Below are positions 42,741-52,202 of a DNA stretch of 64,000 nt, piece by piece (position 1 is the stretch's first letter; each line of letters starts with the position of its first letter). This DNA is from Bog-473 sp963850095. GTDB lineage: Bacteria > Actinomycetota > Acidimicrobiia > Acidimicrobiales > RAAP-2. A program made the translations under genes and the position numbers. The DNA lies in the NCBI GenBank assembly GCA_963850095.1, contig CAWKJX010000013.1, positions 1 through 64,000 on the forward strand, given 5' to 3'. Below the pieces are notes generated by a model. That model worked only from the letters and a program-made list of their open reading frames with translations. It did no database searches and was not told the DNA's origin.

Positions 42741-44012
42741 GTGTCGGTTGAGGAGGCCGTCCCCACCCTCGTGCTCATCGCGATCGCGGCGGTGCTGGCA
42801 CCGCTCATCGCCGAGTTGTTGCGGAACTTCGTGGCCGTGCCCGAGGTGGTCATCCAGATCCTGCTCGGCATCATCCTGGGCCCCTACGTGCTCGCCCTGG
42901 CCCACCCGAGCTCGGTGGTCAGCGCCTTCTCCGACTTCGGGCTGACCTACCTCATGTTCCTGGCCGGGACCGAGCTCGACCTGGCCACCATGCGTCACGG
43001 GCATCTCGGCCGGGCCTCCCTGGCGTGGGTGGCCTCACTGCTCCTCGCGCTGGCCGTGGGCGCCGTCCTCAAGGAGACCGGACTCGTCCTCGACAACGTG
43101 GTCGTCGGCATGTGCCTCACGACGACGGCACTCGGCACCCTGTTGCCCATCCTGCGCGACAACGGGATGCTCAAGACGTCGTTCGGTCCGACGATCCTGG
43201 CCGTGGGCGCCGTCGGCGAGTTCGGGCCCATCGTGGGCGTCGCCGTGCTGCTGACCAACCGGGACTTCCGGCTGACCATCCTCCTCCTCATCCTCTTCGT
43301 CGGAGTGGCCGCGGCCGCGGCCGTGCTGGCGCTGCGGGTCCACCCGCCCAAGTTCGTCGCCCTGTTGCGCCGCCACGTCGAGTCGACGGCCCAGCTCCCG
43401 ATCCGGATTTCCGTGCTGCTCGTCATCGTCCTGGTCTTCCTCGCCCTAAAGCTGAGCCTCGACGTCCTGCTGGGCGCCTTCGCGGCGGGTGTGGTCGTCC
43501 GCCTGTTCATCGAGGGCCCGGACCGTCACCTCATTTCGAGCAAGCTCGAGGCGATCGGGTTCGGATTCCTGATCCCGATCTTCTTCATAGAGAGCGGCAT
43601 CAACTTCGACCTCCACGCACTGATCCACCAGCCGAAGGTGCTCCTCCTCGTCCCCATGTTCACCGTGATCTTCCTGATCACCCGGGGGGTACCCACGTGG
43701 GTGTTCTTCCGGGGTGTGGTGAAGCGGGGGCAGGCCGGCGGACTGGCCATCCTTTCCGCCACCGGGCTGCCCATCATCGTCGTCATCACCACCCTGGGGG
43801 TGGACGAGCACCGGATGAAGCCCCAGAACGCCGCCGCACTCGTGGCAGCGGGCATGCTGTCCGTTCTGATCTACCCGATCTGGGGCTCGCGCCAGCTGCG
43901 CCGAGCCGGGGTCGGCGACGAGGCCGGGGCCGCCGGCGAGGCCGGGGCCGCCGGCGAGGCCGGGTCGGAGTCCACGGGTACGCCCGAACCGTCCGCCGAA
44001 GACGACCCGTGA
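42741..44012 (+). CDS. Cation:proton antiporter (CPA2/Kef-type)
   Basis: 423 residues, GTG start, about 12 helices. Conserved Na/H exchanger features: IQILLGIILGPYVLALAH, LMFLAGTELDL, GVVVRLFIEGPDRH and IPIFFIESGINFDL. No cytoplasmic TrkA domain follows. The C-terminal tail is a short Ala/Gly/Glu repeat (AGAAGEAGAAGEAG). Overlaps the next gene by four bases (GTGA). Confidence 0.87.
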   Translation: MSVEEAVPTLVLIAIAAVLAPLIAELLRNFVAVPEVVIQILLGIILGPYVLALAHPSSVVSAFSDFGLTYLMFLAGTELDLATMRHGHLGRASLAWVASLLLALAVGAVLKETGLVLDNVVVGMCLTTTALGTLLPILRDNGMLKTSFGPTILAVGAVGEFGPIVGVAVLLTNRDFRLTILLLILFVGVAAAAAVLALRVHPPKFVALLRRHVESTAQLPIRISVLLVIVLVFLALKLSLDVLLGAFAAGVVVRLFIEGPDRHLISSKLEAIGFGFLIPIFFIESGINFDLHALIHQPKVLLLVPMFTVIFLITRGVPTWVFFRGVVKRGQAGGLAILSATGLPIIVVITTLGVDEHRMKPQNAAALVAAGMLSVLIYPIWGSRQLRRAGVGDEAGAAGEAGAAGEAGSESTGTPEPSAEDDP

Positions 44013-45298
44013 CGACGGTCAAGGCGCGGGTGCCTCCGCCGGGACGCTCGCGGCCCGCCCACCTGCGCGAGTGGCGCCGCGAGTCCCTGTGGCTCTGGCC
44101 GGCTGTGGCCGTCATCGCCGCCTGGGTGGGAGGGTCACTGGCGGCGCGGTACCTCGGAGCGTTCGAGCTCCACGAAGGACTCTTCCCGACCGACCTGGAC
44201 GACGCGCGGACACTGCTGTCGACCATCGCCACCGCGCTCTTGACCTTCACCGGCGTGGTGTTCTCCATCACGCTGGTCGCCCTGCAGATGGCCAGCACCC
44301 AGTACTCGCCGCGGGTGCTGCGCACGTTCGTGCGCAAGCCGGTCACCAAGCTGGCCCTGTCCACGTTCCTCGCCACCTTCGTGTACGCGCTGACGCTGCT
44401 GGCCCGGGTCGGGACGGCCTCGGGGCCCCACACCGTTCCTCAGGGCGCCATCGCCATCGCTTACCTGCTGGTGATGGCCTCGGTGATCGTGTTCGTCGTC
44501 TTCGTCAACTCCACCGTGCGCTCCATGCGGGTGAGCTACGTCATCCAGGCCGTCTTCAAGGAGACGGTCGCCACCCTGGCGCTGGCGTTTCCGACGGCCG
44601 ACGTGTACCGGGACGCCCCCGAGCCCGCCTTGCGATCCGAACCCGGCCGCGTCCCCTTCGACCACGCGGACGCCGTGGTGGACGGAATCGACGCCCGCGC
44701 CCTGGTGCAGCTGGCCGCCCGGCACGACTGCGTGCTGCGGCTGTGCGTGCCCGTCGGCACCTACATGCCCCGGGGCTCCGACCTGCTCGAGGTGCACGGC
44801 GGAACCATGCCCGGGACGGCCGACGTCCTGGCCACCTTCAATCTGTCGGCCGTGCGGACCCTGTACCAGGACCCCAGCTACGGCCTGCGCCAGCTGGTGG
44901 ACATCGCGTGCCGGGCGCTGTCCGCGGCCGTGAACGATCCGACGACGGCCGTGCAGTCGCTCGACCGCATCCACGGGCTTCTGCGCGTGGCCGCCGCCCG
45001 ACCCGACCCGACCGGCCTCTACGTCGAGGAGACGGGAGTGGTGCGCCTCGTCAGGCCGGTCCCCGGGTGGGACCGCCTGGTCGAGCTGGCCTTCACGGAG
45101 GTGGAGATCTATGGATCGGGTGACCCCCAGATCCCCCGCAAGCTGATGGCCATCTTCGACGACCTGGCCGCTTGCGTCTCGCCGGAGCGCCGGCTGGTGA
45201 TAGATCGCCATCGGGAGTGGCTGCGCACCGAGGTGGCCCACCCGCACTCCCTCAGTCTGGACGAGGAGCTCACGCCGGACGCCCTCGGGCTGGGCTAG
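44009..45298 (+). CDS. DUF2254 membrane protein
   Basis: 429 residues from GTG 44009, overlapping the antiporter stop. Four N-terminal helices (WPAVAVIAAWVGGSLAARY, LLTFTGVVFSITLVALQMA, LSTFLATFVYALTLLARVG, AYLLVMASVIVFVVFVNS) with the DUF2254 signature MASTQYSPRVLRTFVRKP, then a soluble half with LVDIACRALSAAVNDPTTA. Function unknown; co-translation with an antiporter suggests a role in ion balance. Confidence 0.87.
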   Translation: MTTVKARVPPPGRSRPAHLREWRRESLWLWPAVAVIAAWVGGSLAARYLGAFELHEGLFPTDLDDARTLLSTIATALLTFTGVVFSITLVALQMASTQYSPRVLRTFVRKPVTKLALSTFLATFVYALTLLARVGTASGPHTVPQGAIAIAYLLVMASVIVFVVFVNSTVRSMRVSYVIQAVFKETVATLALAFPTADVYRDAPEPALRSEPGRVPFDHADAVVDGIDARALVQLAARHDCVLRLCVPVGTYMPRGSDLLEVHGGTMPGTADVLATFNLSAVRTLYQDPSYGLRQLVDIACRALSAAVNDPTTAVQSLDRIHGLLRVAAARPDPTGLYVEETGVVRLVRPVPGWDRLVELAFTEVEIYGSGDPQIPRKLMAIFDDLAACVSPERRLVIDRHREWLRTEVAHPHSLSLDEELTPDALGLG

Positions 45299-45320
45299 CC
45301 GGCGCCGGCGGGGCGCTGCT

Positions 45321-47015
45321 TCACCCGGCCGCCGTCGACCCGGACTCGGGGGCCAGGGCGCTGACGGCGGCGTCGACCGTGGGGTAGAAGTGGTCCTCAC
45401 CGATGCGGGCGGCCAGGCCGCTGCGGCGCATCGACTCCCAGAGATGGCCGCCCACCCGGGCCACTCCGAACGCGATGTGGTCGCGCTCACAGAAGGTCAC
45501 CACCCGGCCGAATGCCCGTGACCCGGTGAAGTCGACGTCGGACATGCCCAAGGTGTCGATGACCAGGACCCTCGTCCCGGGCGCCCGGCGCAGCGCCGCC
45601 TCCACCTCGTCGTGGAAGTGCCCGGCGTTGGCGTACCAGAGCGGCGTGGCGAACAGCACCACGAGGACGTCGGGGACCTGCGTGGTGACGGCCCCACCTT
45701 CCGTGGGCAGCCAGCTGGTGCTGCCCGGTACCCGGCCCATCCGATGGAGCTGGGGACGGGCGCTCAGGCGGATGCGGTCGAGGATGGCCAGGAGGACGGC
45801 CACGCCGATGCCCTGCTCCACGCCGACCAGCACCACCGCCAACAGGGTCACGGCCGCCAGGCCGAACTCGAAGAGGTCGAAGCGGAAGATGGACACCAGG
45901 TCCCCGACATGGAAGAGGCGCAGCGCGACGTAGATGAGGATGGCGGCGAGGGTGGCCAGCGGCACGTCCTTGAGCACGCCGGCCACCGGAATGAGGAGCA
46001 GCACGACGACCGCCGCCCCGAGGGCGCCGGCCTGGGTGCGACCGCCCACCGTGGCCACGGCGCCGGTGCGCGGTGGGCTGGCGTCGACGGGGAAGGAGCC
46101 GACCAGGCCCGCCGCCACGCTGCCCGCCCCGACGGCGAGGAAGTCCTGTCCGGCGTTGACGTCGTAACCACCGAGGTCGGCGAAGGCCCGGGTGGTGGCG
46201 GCGGTCTGGGTGATCACGACGAGCGCCACCACGGCGGCCAGCGGGGCCAGGCTGCGCAGGTTCGAGACCGAGACGCCGGTCAGCCCGAGGTTCGGCGCGC
46301 CGGCATGGATCGGTCCGAGCACGGCCACACCATGGGACTGCAGGTCGAGCGCCACCACGAGCGCCACCGAACCCACCAGCCCGATGAGCGCCCCCGGGAT
46401 CCGGCGGTCGACTCGGGCGCTCACGAACATAACGGCGAGGACGGCCGCCCCGATCCCGAGTGTCCAGCCGTTGACCTGGCCCAAATGGGTCAGCACGTAG
46501 CCCACCCGGTGGACGTTCGTGCCCGATGTCGGGGGTAACCCGAAGAATTCCGGCAGCTGGCGGGCGATGATGATGACGGCCACGCCGGCCAGGAAGCCGG
46601 TCACGATGGGCGCGGAGAGGAACTCGGCCAGCCACCCCAGGCGCAAGATGCTGACCAGCATCACGATGGCTCCGACCATGACGGCCAGGATCGCCACCAG
46701 GTCGACGTAGTGGGTGGAGCCGGTGGCGGCCAGGTGGGCGACGCCGACGGCGAAGAGGGGGGCGATGGTGGAGTCGGCCCCGACCGACATCTGGGGGTTG
46801 GAACCGAGGAGGGCGAAGAGCACCGTGCCGGCGATGAAGGCGTAGAAGCCGGTGATGGGAGGCATGCCGGCCAACCGCGAGGTGGCCAGCTGTTCGGGCA
46901 CGGCGATGACCAGGAGGGTGAGGCCCCCCACCAGGTCGGCACTGGCCCACGATCGCTGGTAGCCGTGCAGCGACGTCAACAGCGGTGGTCGTCGCACGGC
47001 GCCATCATCGCCCAC
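45321..47015 (-). CDS. SulP-family anion transporter with STAS domain
   Basis: 564 residues from GTG 47015 (GTG 46997 possible; the frame to 47123 crosses the divergent gene). The transport half has about 12 helices with the SulP pattern LVIAVPEQLATSRLAGMPPI, MSVGADSTIAPL and GSFPVDASPPRTGAVATVGG. The C-terminal STAS domain has the VLVIDTLGMSDVDFTGSRAF loop. Moves sulfate, bicarbonate or another anion into the cell. Confidence 0.88.
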   Translation of the reverse strand: MGDDGAVRRPPLLTSLHGYQRSWASADLVGGLTLLVIAVPEQLATSRLAGMPPITGFYAFIAGTVLFALLGSNPQMSVGADSTIAPLFAVGVAHLAATGSTHYVDLVAILAVMVGAIVMLVSILRLGWLAEFLSAPIVTGFLAGVAVIIIARQLPEFFGLPPTSGTNVHRVGYVLTHLGQVNGWTLGIGAAVLAVMFVSARVDRRIPGALIGLVGSVALVVALDLQSHGVAVLGPIHAGAPNLGLTGVSVSNLRSLAPLAAVVALVVITQTAATTRAFADLGGYDVNAGQDFLAVGAGSVAAGLVGSFPVDASPPRTGAVATVGGRTQAGALGAAVVVLLLIPVAGVLKDVPLATLAAILIYVALRLFHVGDLVSIFRFDLFEFGLAAVTLLAVVLVGVEQGIGVAVLLAILDRIRLSARPQLHRMGRVPGSTSWLPTEGGAVTTQVPDVLVVLFATPLWYANAGHFHDEVEAALRRAPGTRVLVIDTLGMSDVDFTGSRAFGRVVTFCERDHIAFGVARVGGHLWESMRRSGLAARIGEDHFYPTVDAAVSALAPESGSTAAG

Positions 47016-47121
47016 CGGTGGCGCCCGCCCGATGGACCTAATTGAATTGTCGAGTGTCGCGGCGACGGCCAGGATGTCGCCCGGGCGGACCCGCGACACC
47101 CCCCGAAGGAGGGCCCCCACC

Positions 47122-48516
47122 ATGAGCGACTACCCCTACGCCGACCGCTTCGCCGTCCACCGCGCCCTGCCCGAAGAAGGCATGAGCCGGGACGAGGTGC
47201 TGTCGCAGTTGCACACCATGGCCACCGAGGAGGACGCCTTCTGGGAGACCGGCAAGTGCTCGGGGACCATGTACTGCGGCGACCACGACCACTACCGCTT
47301 CATGAACGAGGCCTTCGGCCTGTTCGCCCACGTGAACGTGCTCCAGCGCGACATGTGCCCGAGCGCGACCAAGTTCGAGGCCGAAATCATCTCCATGACG
47401 CTCGGCCTGCACCACGGGGACGCCGCCACCGAGGCCGGGGACGACCCCTGCGGCCTGGTCACCACCGGCGGCACCGGCAGCATTCTGCACGCCATCCTGG
47501 CCTACCGGGAGCAGGCCGCCCAGGCCCGGGGGGTGTCCCGTCCCAACGTGATCAAGCCCGAGACGGCCCACCCGGCCTTCGACAAGGCATGCCACCTCTT
47601 CGGGGTCGAGCTGCGGCGGGCGCCCGTCGATCCCCTCACCACCCAGGTGGACGTCGACTGGGTGCGCGACCACACGGACGACCAGACGGTGGCGCTCGTC
47701 GGCTCGGCGTGCAATTACGGCTACGGCACGGTCGACCCCATCACCGATCTGTCCGAGGTGGCCCTCGAGAAGGGCGTGGGGCTGCACGTCGACGGGTGCC
47801 TGGGGGGGTTCATCCTGCCTTTCGGCCAGGAGCTCGGCTACGACATCGAGGTCTTCGACTACCGGGTGCCCGGTGTGACCTCCATTTCGGCCGACACCCA
47901 CAAGTACGGCTACGCCTTCAAGGGGTCGTCCGTGCTCAGCTTCCGCTCCAAGGCGCTGCGCAACGCCCAGTACTTCTACCTGACCGACTGGAGCGGCGGG
48001 AAGTACACCTCACCCGGGATGGAGGGCTCACGCTCGGGTGGCCTCATTGCCGCGACGTGGGCAGCCATGGTGCAGCTCGGCCATGCCGGCTACCTGGGCT
48101 ACGCCAAGCAGATCTTCGAGACGTCCTACGCCATGCAGGAGGCGGTGACGTCGCACCCCGAGCTGCGCCTGGTCGGCCGGCCCACCTTCCTGTTCTCGTT
48201 CACCTCCGACGTGTTCGACATCTACCACGTCAACGACTTCATGCGGACCCGTGGGTGGCGCTTCAACGGCCAGCAGTACCCCAACGCGCTGCACATGGCC
48301 GTGACCCGGCCGCAGACCCAGGCCGAGGTGGTCCCGGCCTTCGCGGCCGACCTGGCCGACGCCGTGGCCTACGCCAAGGAGCACGCCGCCGAGGCCCCCA
48401 GGTCCGGCGCCATCTACGGGGGCGTGGCCGGGGGGATGACTGACGAGGCGGACGGGTTCATCCGCGCCGTCATGGCGGACATGCTCGACGGGCAGTCCTC
48501 CATCCCTCCCCAGTGA
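47122..48516 (+). CDS. PLP-dependent sphingosine-1-phosphate lyase-like protein
   Basis: 464 residues from ATG 47122 with AGGAGGG upstream. The order of motifs follows animal S1P lyase closely: LVTTGGTGSILHAILAY, HPAFDKACHLFGVELRR, HVDGCLGGFILPFG, the PLP lysine in SISADTHKYGYAFKGSS, TDWSGGKYTSPGMEGSR and FDIYHVNDFMRTRGW. The enzymes split phosphorylated long-chain bases to an aldehyde and phosphoethanolamine. Related group II decarboxylases are the alternative. No N-terminal membrane span, unlike the eukaryotic enzyme. Confidence 0.85.
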   Translation: MSDYPYADRFAVHRALPEEGMSRDEVLSQLHTMATEEDAFWETGKCSGTMYCGDHDHYRFMNEAFGLFAHVNVLQRDMCPSATKFEAEIISMTLGLHHGDAATEAGDDPCGLVTTGGTGSILHAILAYREQAAQARGVSRPNVIKPETAHPAFDKACHLFGVELRRAPVDPLTTQVDVDWVRDHTDDQTVALVGSACNYGYGTVDPITDLSEVALEKGVGLHVDGCLGGFILPFGQELGYDIEVFDYRVPGVTSISADTHKYGYAFKGSSVLSFRSKALRNAQYFYLTDWSGGKYTSPGMEGSRSGGLIAATWAAMVQLGHAGYLGYAKQIFETSYAMQEAVTSHPELRLVGRPTFLFSFTSDVFDIYHVNDFMRTRGWRFNGQQYPNALHMAVTRPQTQAEVVPAFAADLADAVAYAKEHAAEAPRSGAIYGGVAGGMTDEADGFIRAVMADMLDGQSSIPPQ

Positions 48517-49121
48517 ATGCGCGGCCGGCCGGCGGCCCTCCCACCGAGTGGGTGGCCGGCTGCATCAGCGCCCAGGACGCCCTGGGCGCGGCGCTGCACG
48601 GCCTGCGCGACGAGACGGCGCGGGCGCCCAGCCTGCTGCCGGGCTGGAGCGTCGGCCACGTGCTCACCCACGTCGCCCGCAACGCGGACAGCGTGGTGCG
48701 GCGTCTGGAGGGCGCGGCCCGGGGCGAGCTGCTCGACCAGTACGCCGGCGGCCTCGAGCAACGCCGAGCCGACATTGAGGCGGGAGCGGGTCGTCCGGCC
48801 GCCGAGCTGGTGGCCGACGTGGCCGCCACCTCGGCGGCCGTGGGGCGAGTGATGGCCGAACTGCCCGAGGCGGCCTGGGACGCGCCCTCGCGTACGTCGC
48901 GCGGCGTGGTGGAGTCCTCGCGCGACTGTGTCTTCGGCCGCTGGCGCGAGGTGGTCGTCCACCACGGCGACCTCGGCCTGGGCGCGGTGCCGCTGCCACC
49001 GGCGCTCGTCGAGGTCTGGCTGGCGCGGGAACTGCCCGCGCTGGCCCGACGAACCGACCCGGGGCAGTTGCTGGCCTGGATCATCGGGAGGGGAGGGCCG
49101 CCGGTCCTGGCCGCCTGGTAG
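48513..49121 (+). CDS. Maleylpyruvate isomerase-type (mycothiol-dependent) protein
   Basis: 202 residues, GTG overlapping the previous stop (GTGA). DinB-like helical bundle with LLPGWSVGHVLTHVARNADS carrying a metal His, and WREVVVHHGDLGLGA with two more His. These actinobacterial proteins use mycothiol, and some isomerise maleylpyruvate; most have unknown substrates. Co-translated with the S1P lyase-like gene. Confidence 0.84.
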   Translation: MNARPAGGPPTEWVAGCISAQDALGAALHGLRDETARAPSLLPGWSVGHVLTHVARNADSVVRRLEGAARGELLDQYAGGLEQRRADIEAGAGRPAAELVADVAATSAAVGRVMAELPEAAWDAPSRTSRGVVESSRDCVFGRWREVVVHHGDLGLGAVPLPPALVEVWLARELPALARRTDPGQLLAWIIGRGGPPVLAAW

Positions 49122-49132
49122 GGCGCGGCCGG

Positions 49133-50159
49133 CTACCCGGAAACGAAGGCGTTGCCGGCGCGGTCCACGGCCACGCAGTAGGTCGTGGTGGGGCACGAGA
49201 TGCTCGTCAGCGCATGGCCGCCGTCGATGAGGGTGCCCGCACTCCACGATGTGCCGTTCCAGCCGAAGGCACGACCGAGCGTGTCGACGGCGCGGCAGAA
49301 GGTGGCGGTCGGGCAGGAGACGCCGGTCAGGCCGGAGGCGTCGGTGCCCGAGACCGGCGGCTCGGTGGCCATGGGGGTGGGCGCCGAGAAGGCCTGCCCG
49401 TTCCAGGTCATGACGGCGCCGCCGCTGTCGACCAGGACGCAGAAGGTGGTGGAGGCGCAGGACACCGAATTGAGCTGGCCCGAGTTGTCGGGGTTGGTGG
49501 GCTGGGTCCAGCCGCTGCCGTTCCAGACCGAGGGGCCGCCCTCGGCCGCCACGCAGAAGGTGGGCGAGACGCAGGAGATCTGGTCGGCCGAACCCCAGGC
49601 CCCCAGATTGCCCGACCAGCCGCGGCCGTCGTAGTCGAACGAGTTGCCCTCGCCGTCGATGCTGATGCAGAAGGTGGGGCCGGTGCAGTCGATGGCCGTG
49701 AAGCCCTGGGCGGCGGCAATCGTCGCCGGGGCGCCCCAGCCCGACCCGTTGTAGAAGGCGACCTGGTTCAGGCTCGGCGCGGCCGCGCAGAAAGCGGCGC
49801 CCGCGCACGACAGGTAGGACACGCCACTGGGCGCCGGTGAGGGCACGGGCGTCCCGAGGGCGGACACCTTCGTCGGAGGAGAGGCGATAGGTCTGCCCCG
49901 TGGTCGACCCGGCGAGGCAGACGCCGGGGGAGGGGCATGACACCACCGACAGATTGGCGCCCGCGGCCACCGGGATGGCCTTGGACCACGTGCCCGCCGG
50001 CCCGGGTGGGAGCGACGTCGTCGTCTTGGCGGTGCTCGAGGTCGTCGCGCCCGCCTGCGGCGGGGTGGTGCCGTTGGGCTTGGCGCTGCACCCGGCGGCG
50101 AGCACGGCGAACGCCGCCGCGGCCAACGCCACGGCGACCGGTGCGGCCCGCCTCCGCAC
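49133..50159 (-). pseudogene. Lipoprotein of repeated SC-x-FC blades, one frameshift near 49869
   Basis: GTG 50159 shares its G with the stop of lrp; the product begins RRRAAPVAVALAAAAFAVL with lipobox AAGC and a Thr-rich linker. After YRLSSDE the frame is lost; removing one A at 49869-49870 continues VSALGTPVPSPAPSG and the rest. The mature part has five or six units of the type ISCVSPTFCVAAEG ... WNGSGW, each with a Cys pair, which would make a beta-propeller-like surface protein. About 342 residues in full. One extra base only, so it may be intact in the organism. Confidence 0.68.
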
Positions 50160-50638
50160 TACTGGCGGACGGCGAGCCCGTTGGCCTCGAGAGCCCGGTG
50201 ACGTGACCATGTGTCGAGCACGATCAGCGTCTTGGTGCCGGTGACGCGACCGCGGCGTCGAAGCTGCTCTATCACCTGTCCGAGACGCTCGACGTCGGGC
50301 ACCTGGAGCCAGACCAGCGCGTCGGGGTCCCCGGCCGTGGTGAACACGGCCTGCACCTCGGACAACTGCATGGCCGTGTCCTGAATCTCCTGGAGGTCGG
50401 CGGTGCCGGCGAAGCGCACCTCGGTGAAGGCCTGAATGGGGCGACCGGCCTTGCGGTGGTCGACGACGACGGTGTACCCGGCGATGACACCCGTGCGCTC
50501 GAGGCGCTCGATGCGCCGGGTGACGGCCGAGGCCGACAGCGACACCTGCTCGCCGATGTCGGCCATGGTCCGGCGAGCATTCTGTGACAGCAATTCGATG
50601 ATCTGGTGATCGATCGGATCTAGTTCCTCTGTTCCCAT
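50159..50638 (-). CDS. Lrp/AsnC-family transcriptional regulator
   Basis: 159 residues. N-terminal HTH (LDPIDHQIIELLSQNARRTM, IGEQVSLSASAVTRRIERLE), then the RAM ligand domain (AGYTVVVDHRKAGRPIQAF ... TAGDPDALVWLQVPDVERL). Forms oligomers that respond to amino acids. A short palindrome lies 31 bp upstream. The lipoprotein gene starts at its stop codon. Confidence 0.92.
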   Translation of the reverse strand: MGTEELDPIDHQIIELLSQNARRTMADIGEQVSLSASAVTRRIERLERTGVIAGYTVVVDHRKAGRPIQAFTEVRFAGTADLQEIQDTAMQLSEVQAVFTTAGDPDALVWLQVPDVERLGQVIEQLRRRGRVTGTKTLIVLDTWSRHRALEANGLAVRQ

Positions 50639-50668
50639 GGTGTCAGCCTAACGAAGCGAAACTCGCCC

Positions 50669-50681
50669 GCACATTCAGTGC
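50669..50681. promoter_or_regulatory. Possible Lrp-type palindrome upstream of lrp
   Basis: GCAC and GTGC arms separated by five AT-rich bases (ATTCA), in the only AT-rich part of the gap. Lrp sites have this plan of short arms with an AT centre. Weak evidence. Confidence 0.3.
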
Positions 50682-50734
50682 ATAAGAAGGGCAAAACCTT
50701 GTGGCTCCGTTGCGCGTAGAGGGTTTTTGGGGTT

Positions 50735-51316
50735 CTACCGGCGGCGCCGGTGCACCGAGACGGCATAGTCGTCGTGCTGGGAGAACGGCTGTCGGTCCCA
50801 GGTCGACCAGCGGTCCTCGAGCTCGAGTCCGGCCCGGGCCGCCAGCGTGTCGTGCTCGGCCGGGCCGAAACCGCCGCGCTGCAGGGTGTGGCCGGCGACG
50901 AGCCGGCCACCCGGCTCGAGCCAGCGGGCGGCGTTGGCGATCACGTCACCCTCGGTCCCGGGGCGCACGAAGATGAGGACGTTGCCGGCCATCACGACGA
51001 GGTCGAAGGTGCGCCCCAGATCGAGCGCGGGGTCGGCCAGGTCGCCCTCGACCCAGCGCAGCCCGGGCGCCTTGCGCCGGGCGGCGTCGAGCATGACCGG
51101 GTCGACGTCGAGCCCGACCACGTCGTGGCCCCGCCGGCTGAGCTCCATGGCGACGCGGCCCGTACCGCAACCCGCATCGAGGACGGCGCCCGGACCGTAG
51201 GAGTCGATCAGTGCCGCCTCCCCGTGCACGTCGACGCCGACCTCGGCCAGCCGTTCGAATCGGCGGTCGTATTCGGCACCCCGGGGGACGTCGCTCTCCT
51301 GCCAGCGGTCGGTCAC
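50735..51316 (-). CDS. Class I SAM-dependent methyltransferase
   Basis: 193 residues. SAM motif I VLDAGCGTGRVAMELSRRG, acidic motif II GLDVDPVMLDAARRKAP, motif III DLVVMAGNVLIFV. Ends after an aromatic segment FSQHDDYAVSVH. Substrate unknown. Lies between lrp and a broken secreted protein with short gaps. Confidence 0.9.
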   Translation of the reverse strand: MTDRWQESDVPRGAEYDRRFERLAEVGVDVHGEAALIDSYGPGAVLDAGCGTGRVAMELSRRGHDVVGLDVDPVMLDAARRKAPGLRWVEGDLADPALDLGRTFDLVVMAGNVLIFVRPGTEGDVIANAARWLEPGGRLVAGHTLQRGGFGPAEHDTLAARAGLELEDRWSTWDRQPFSQHDDYAVSVHRRRR

Positions 51317-51353
51317 CCCGGTGGCCCTTCTCGCCCGCGGGCGTACTCGGAGA

Positions 51354-52158
51354 CTACGAACCGCCCGGGATGGTCACCGTGGTCGACCCGGCGGGGAGCG
51401 TGTAGAGGCTCGACGGCGGGTGAGCCGAGTACTTGGTGAGCTCGAAGTAGTCCTACTTGGTGTTACCCGAGTACGAGAGAAGCCCTTGCTTGGTGACGCA
51501 GTACTTGCCCGACTGGCCCTTGCGGGTGACGGTCACGCAGGTGGACGGTTGGCCGGCGATAGGTGGCCGAGGACTGCGTGATCTTGATGCCCAGCGCCTT
51601 GGCGATGGCGCTCTCCTCGGCTTCGGAGAAGATGCTGAGCACGGCGGCACCGCTGAAGAGGCCCTCGGCGCCCAGCAGGGGGTTGGTCTTGCCCTTCTCC
51701 GAGTAGCACTGCAGGGCGTTGGGGTTCGAGGGCTTGGTGGTGGTCGTCGTCGTGCTCGTGGTCCCCGAGTTACCGGAGTTCCCCGAGTTGCCGGAGTTCC
51801 CGGAGTTCCCCGAGTTGCCCGAGTTGCCGGTGCTGCCCGAGTTCCCGGCGTTGGGGGAGCAGTAGTACGTCAACTTGCCGTTGTTGATCACGTCGCTGCC
51901 GCCGCTGGCGAAGTAGGACTTCGGCGGCGACTGGGCGATGGTCACGGTGGACGACTGCCCGCCGCTGACCGACTTGTAGACCGTGTAGTAGGTCAGCTTC
52001 TTGGCCTTGTTGATCTGGTTCGACAGGTTCTTGAGGTTGGGGTTCGAACCGGCCGAGGCCGGCAGCGCCGGCCCGAGCACGGAAGCGGCGAGACCGAGGG
52101 CCGAGGCGGCGGTCAGGGCCATGAACGTGCGTGTGCGCATGCCGAACGGTAGCCCCAC
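51354..52158 (-). pseudogene. Secreted Gly/Ser/Asn-repeat protein, frameshift and internal stop
   Basis: Signal peptide (MRTRTFMALTAASALGLAAS ... ASA), a domain LTYYTVYKSVSGGQSSTV to GKLTYYCSPN, nine-base GNS repeats (about 51770-51840), a Thr run, then a C-terminal domain. After QSSATY one extra base near 51558 shifts the frame; corrected it reads AGQPSTCVTVTRKGQSG and LLSYSGNTK, then a TAG at 51453-51455. Translation of the same frame past it gives DYFELTKYSAHPPSSLY and TLPAGSTTVTIPGGS before a final TAG at 51354, a natural family ending. Two lesions make real decay likelier here. Function unknown. Confidence 0.68.
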
Positions 52159-52202
52159 GGTTATGCAATTGCCGTGATTTTCTCCTGGGTAGGGTGACCC
52201 AT

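Noticed and set aside
51770..51840. Short direct repeats resembling a minisatellite or CRISPR
   Set aside because: Nine-base units encode Gly-Asn-Ser repeats inside the secreted protein gene.
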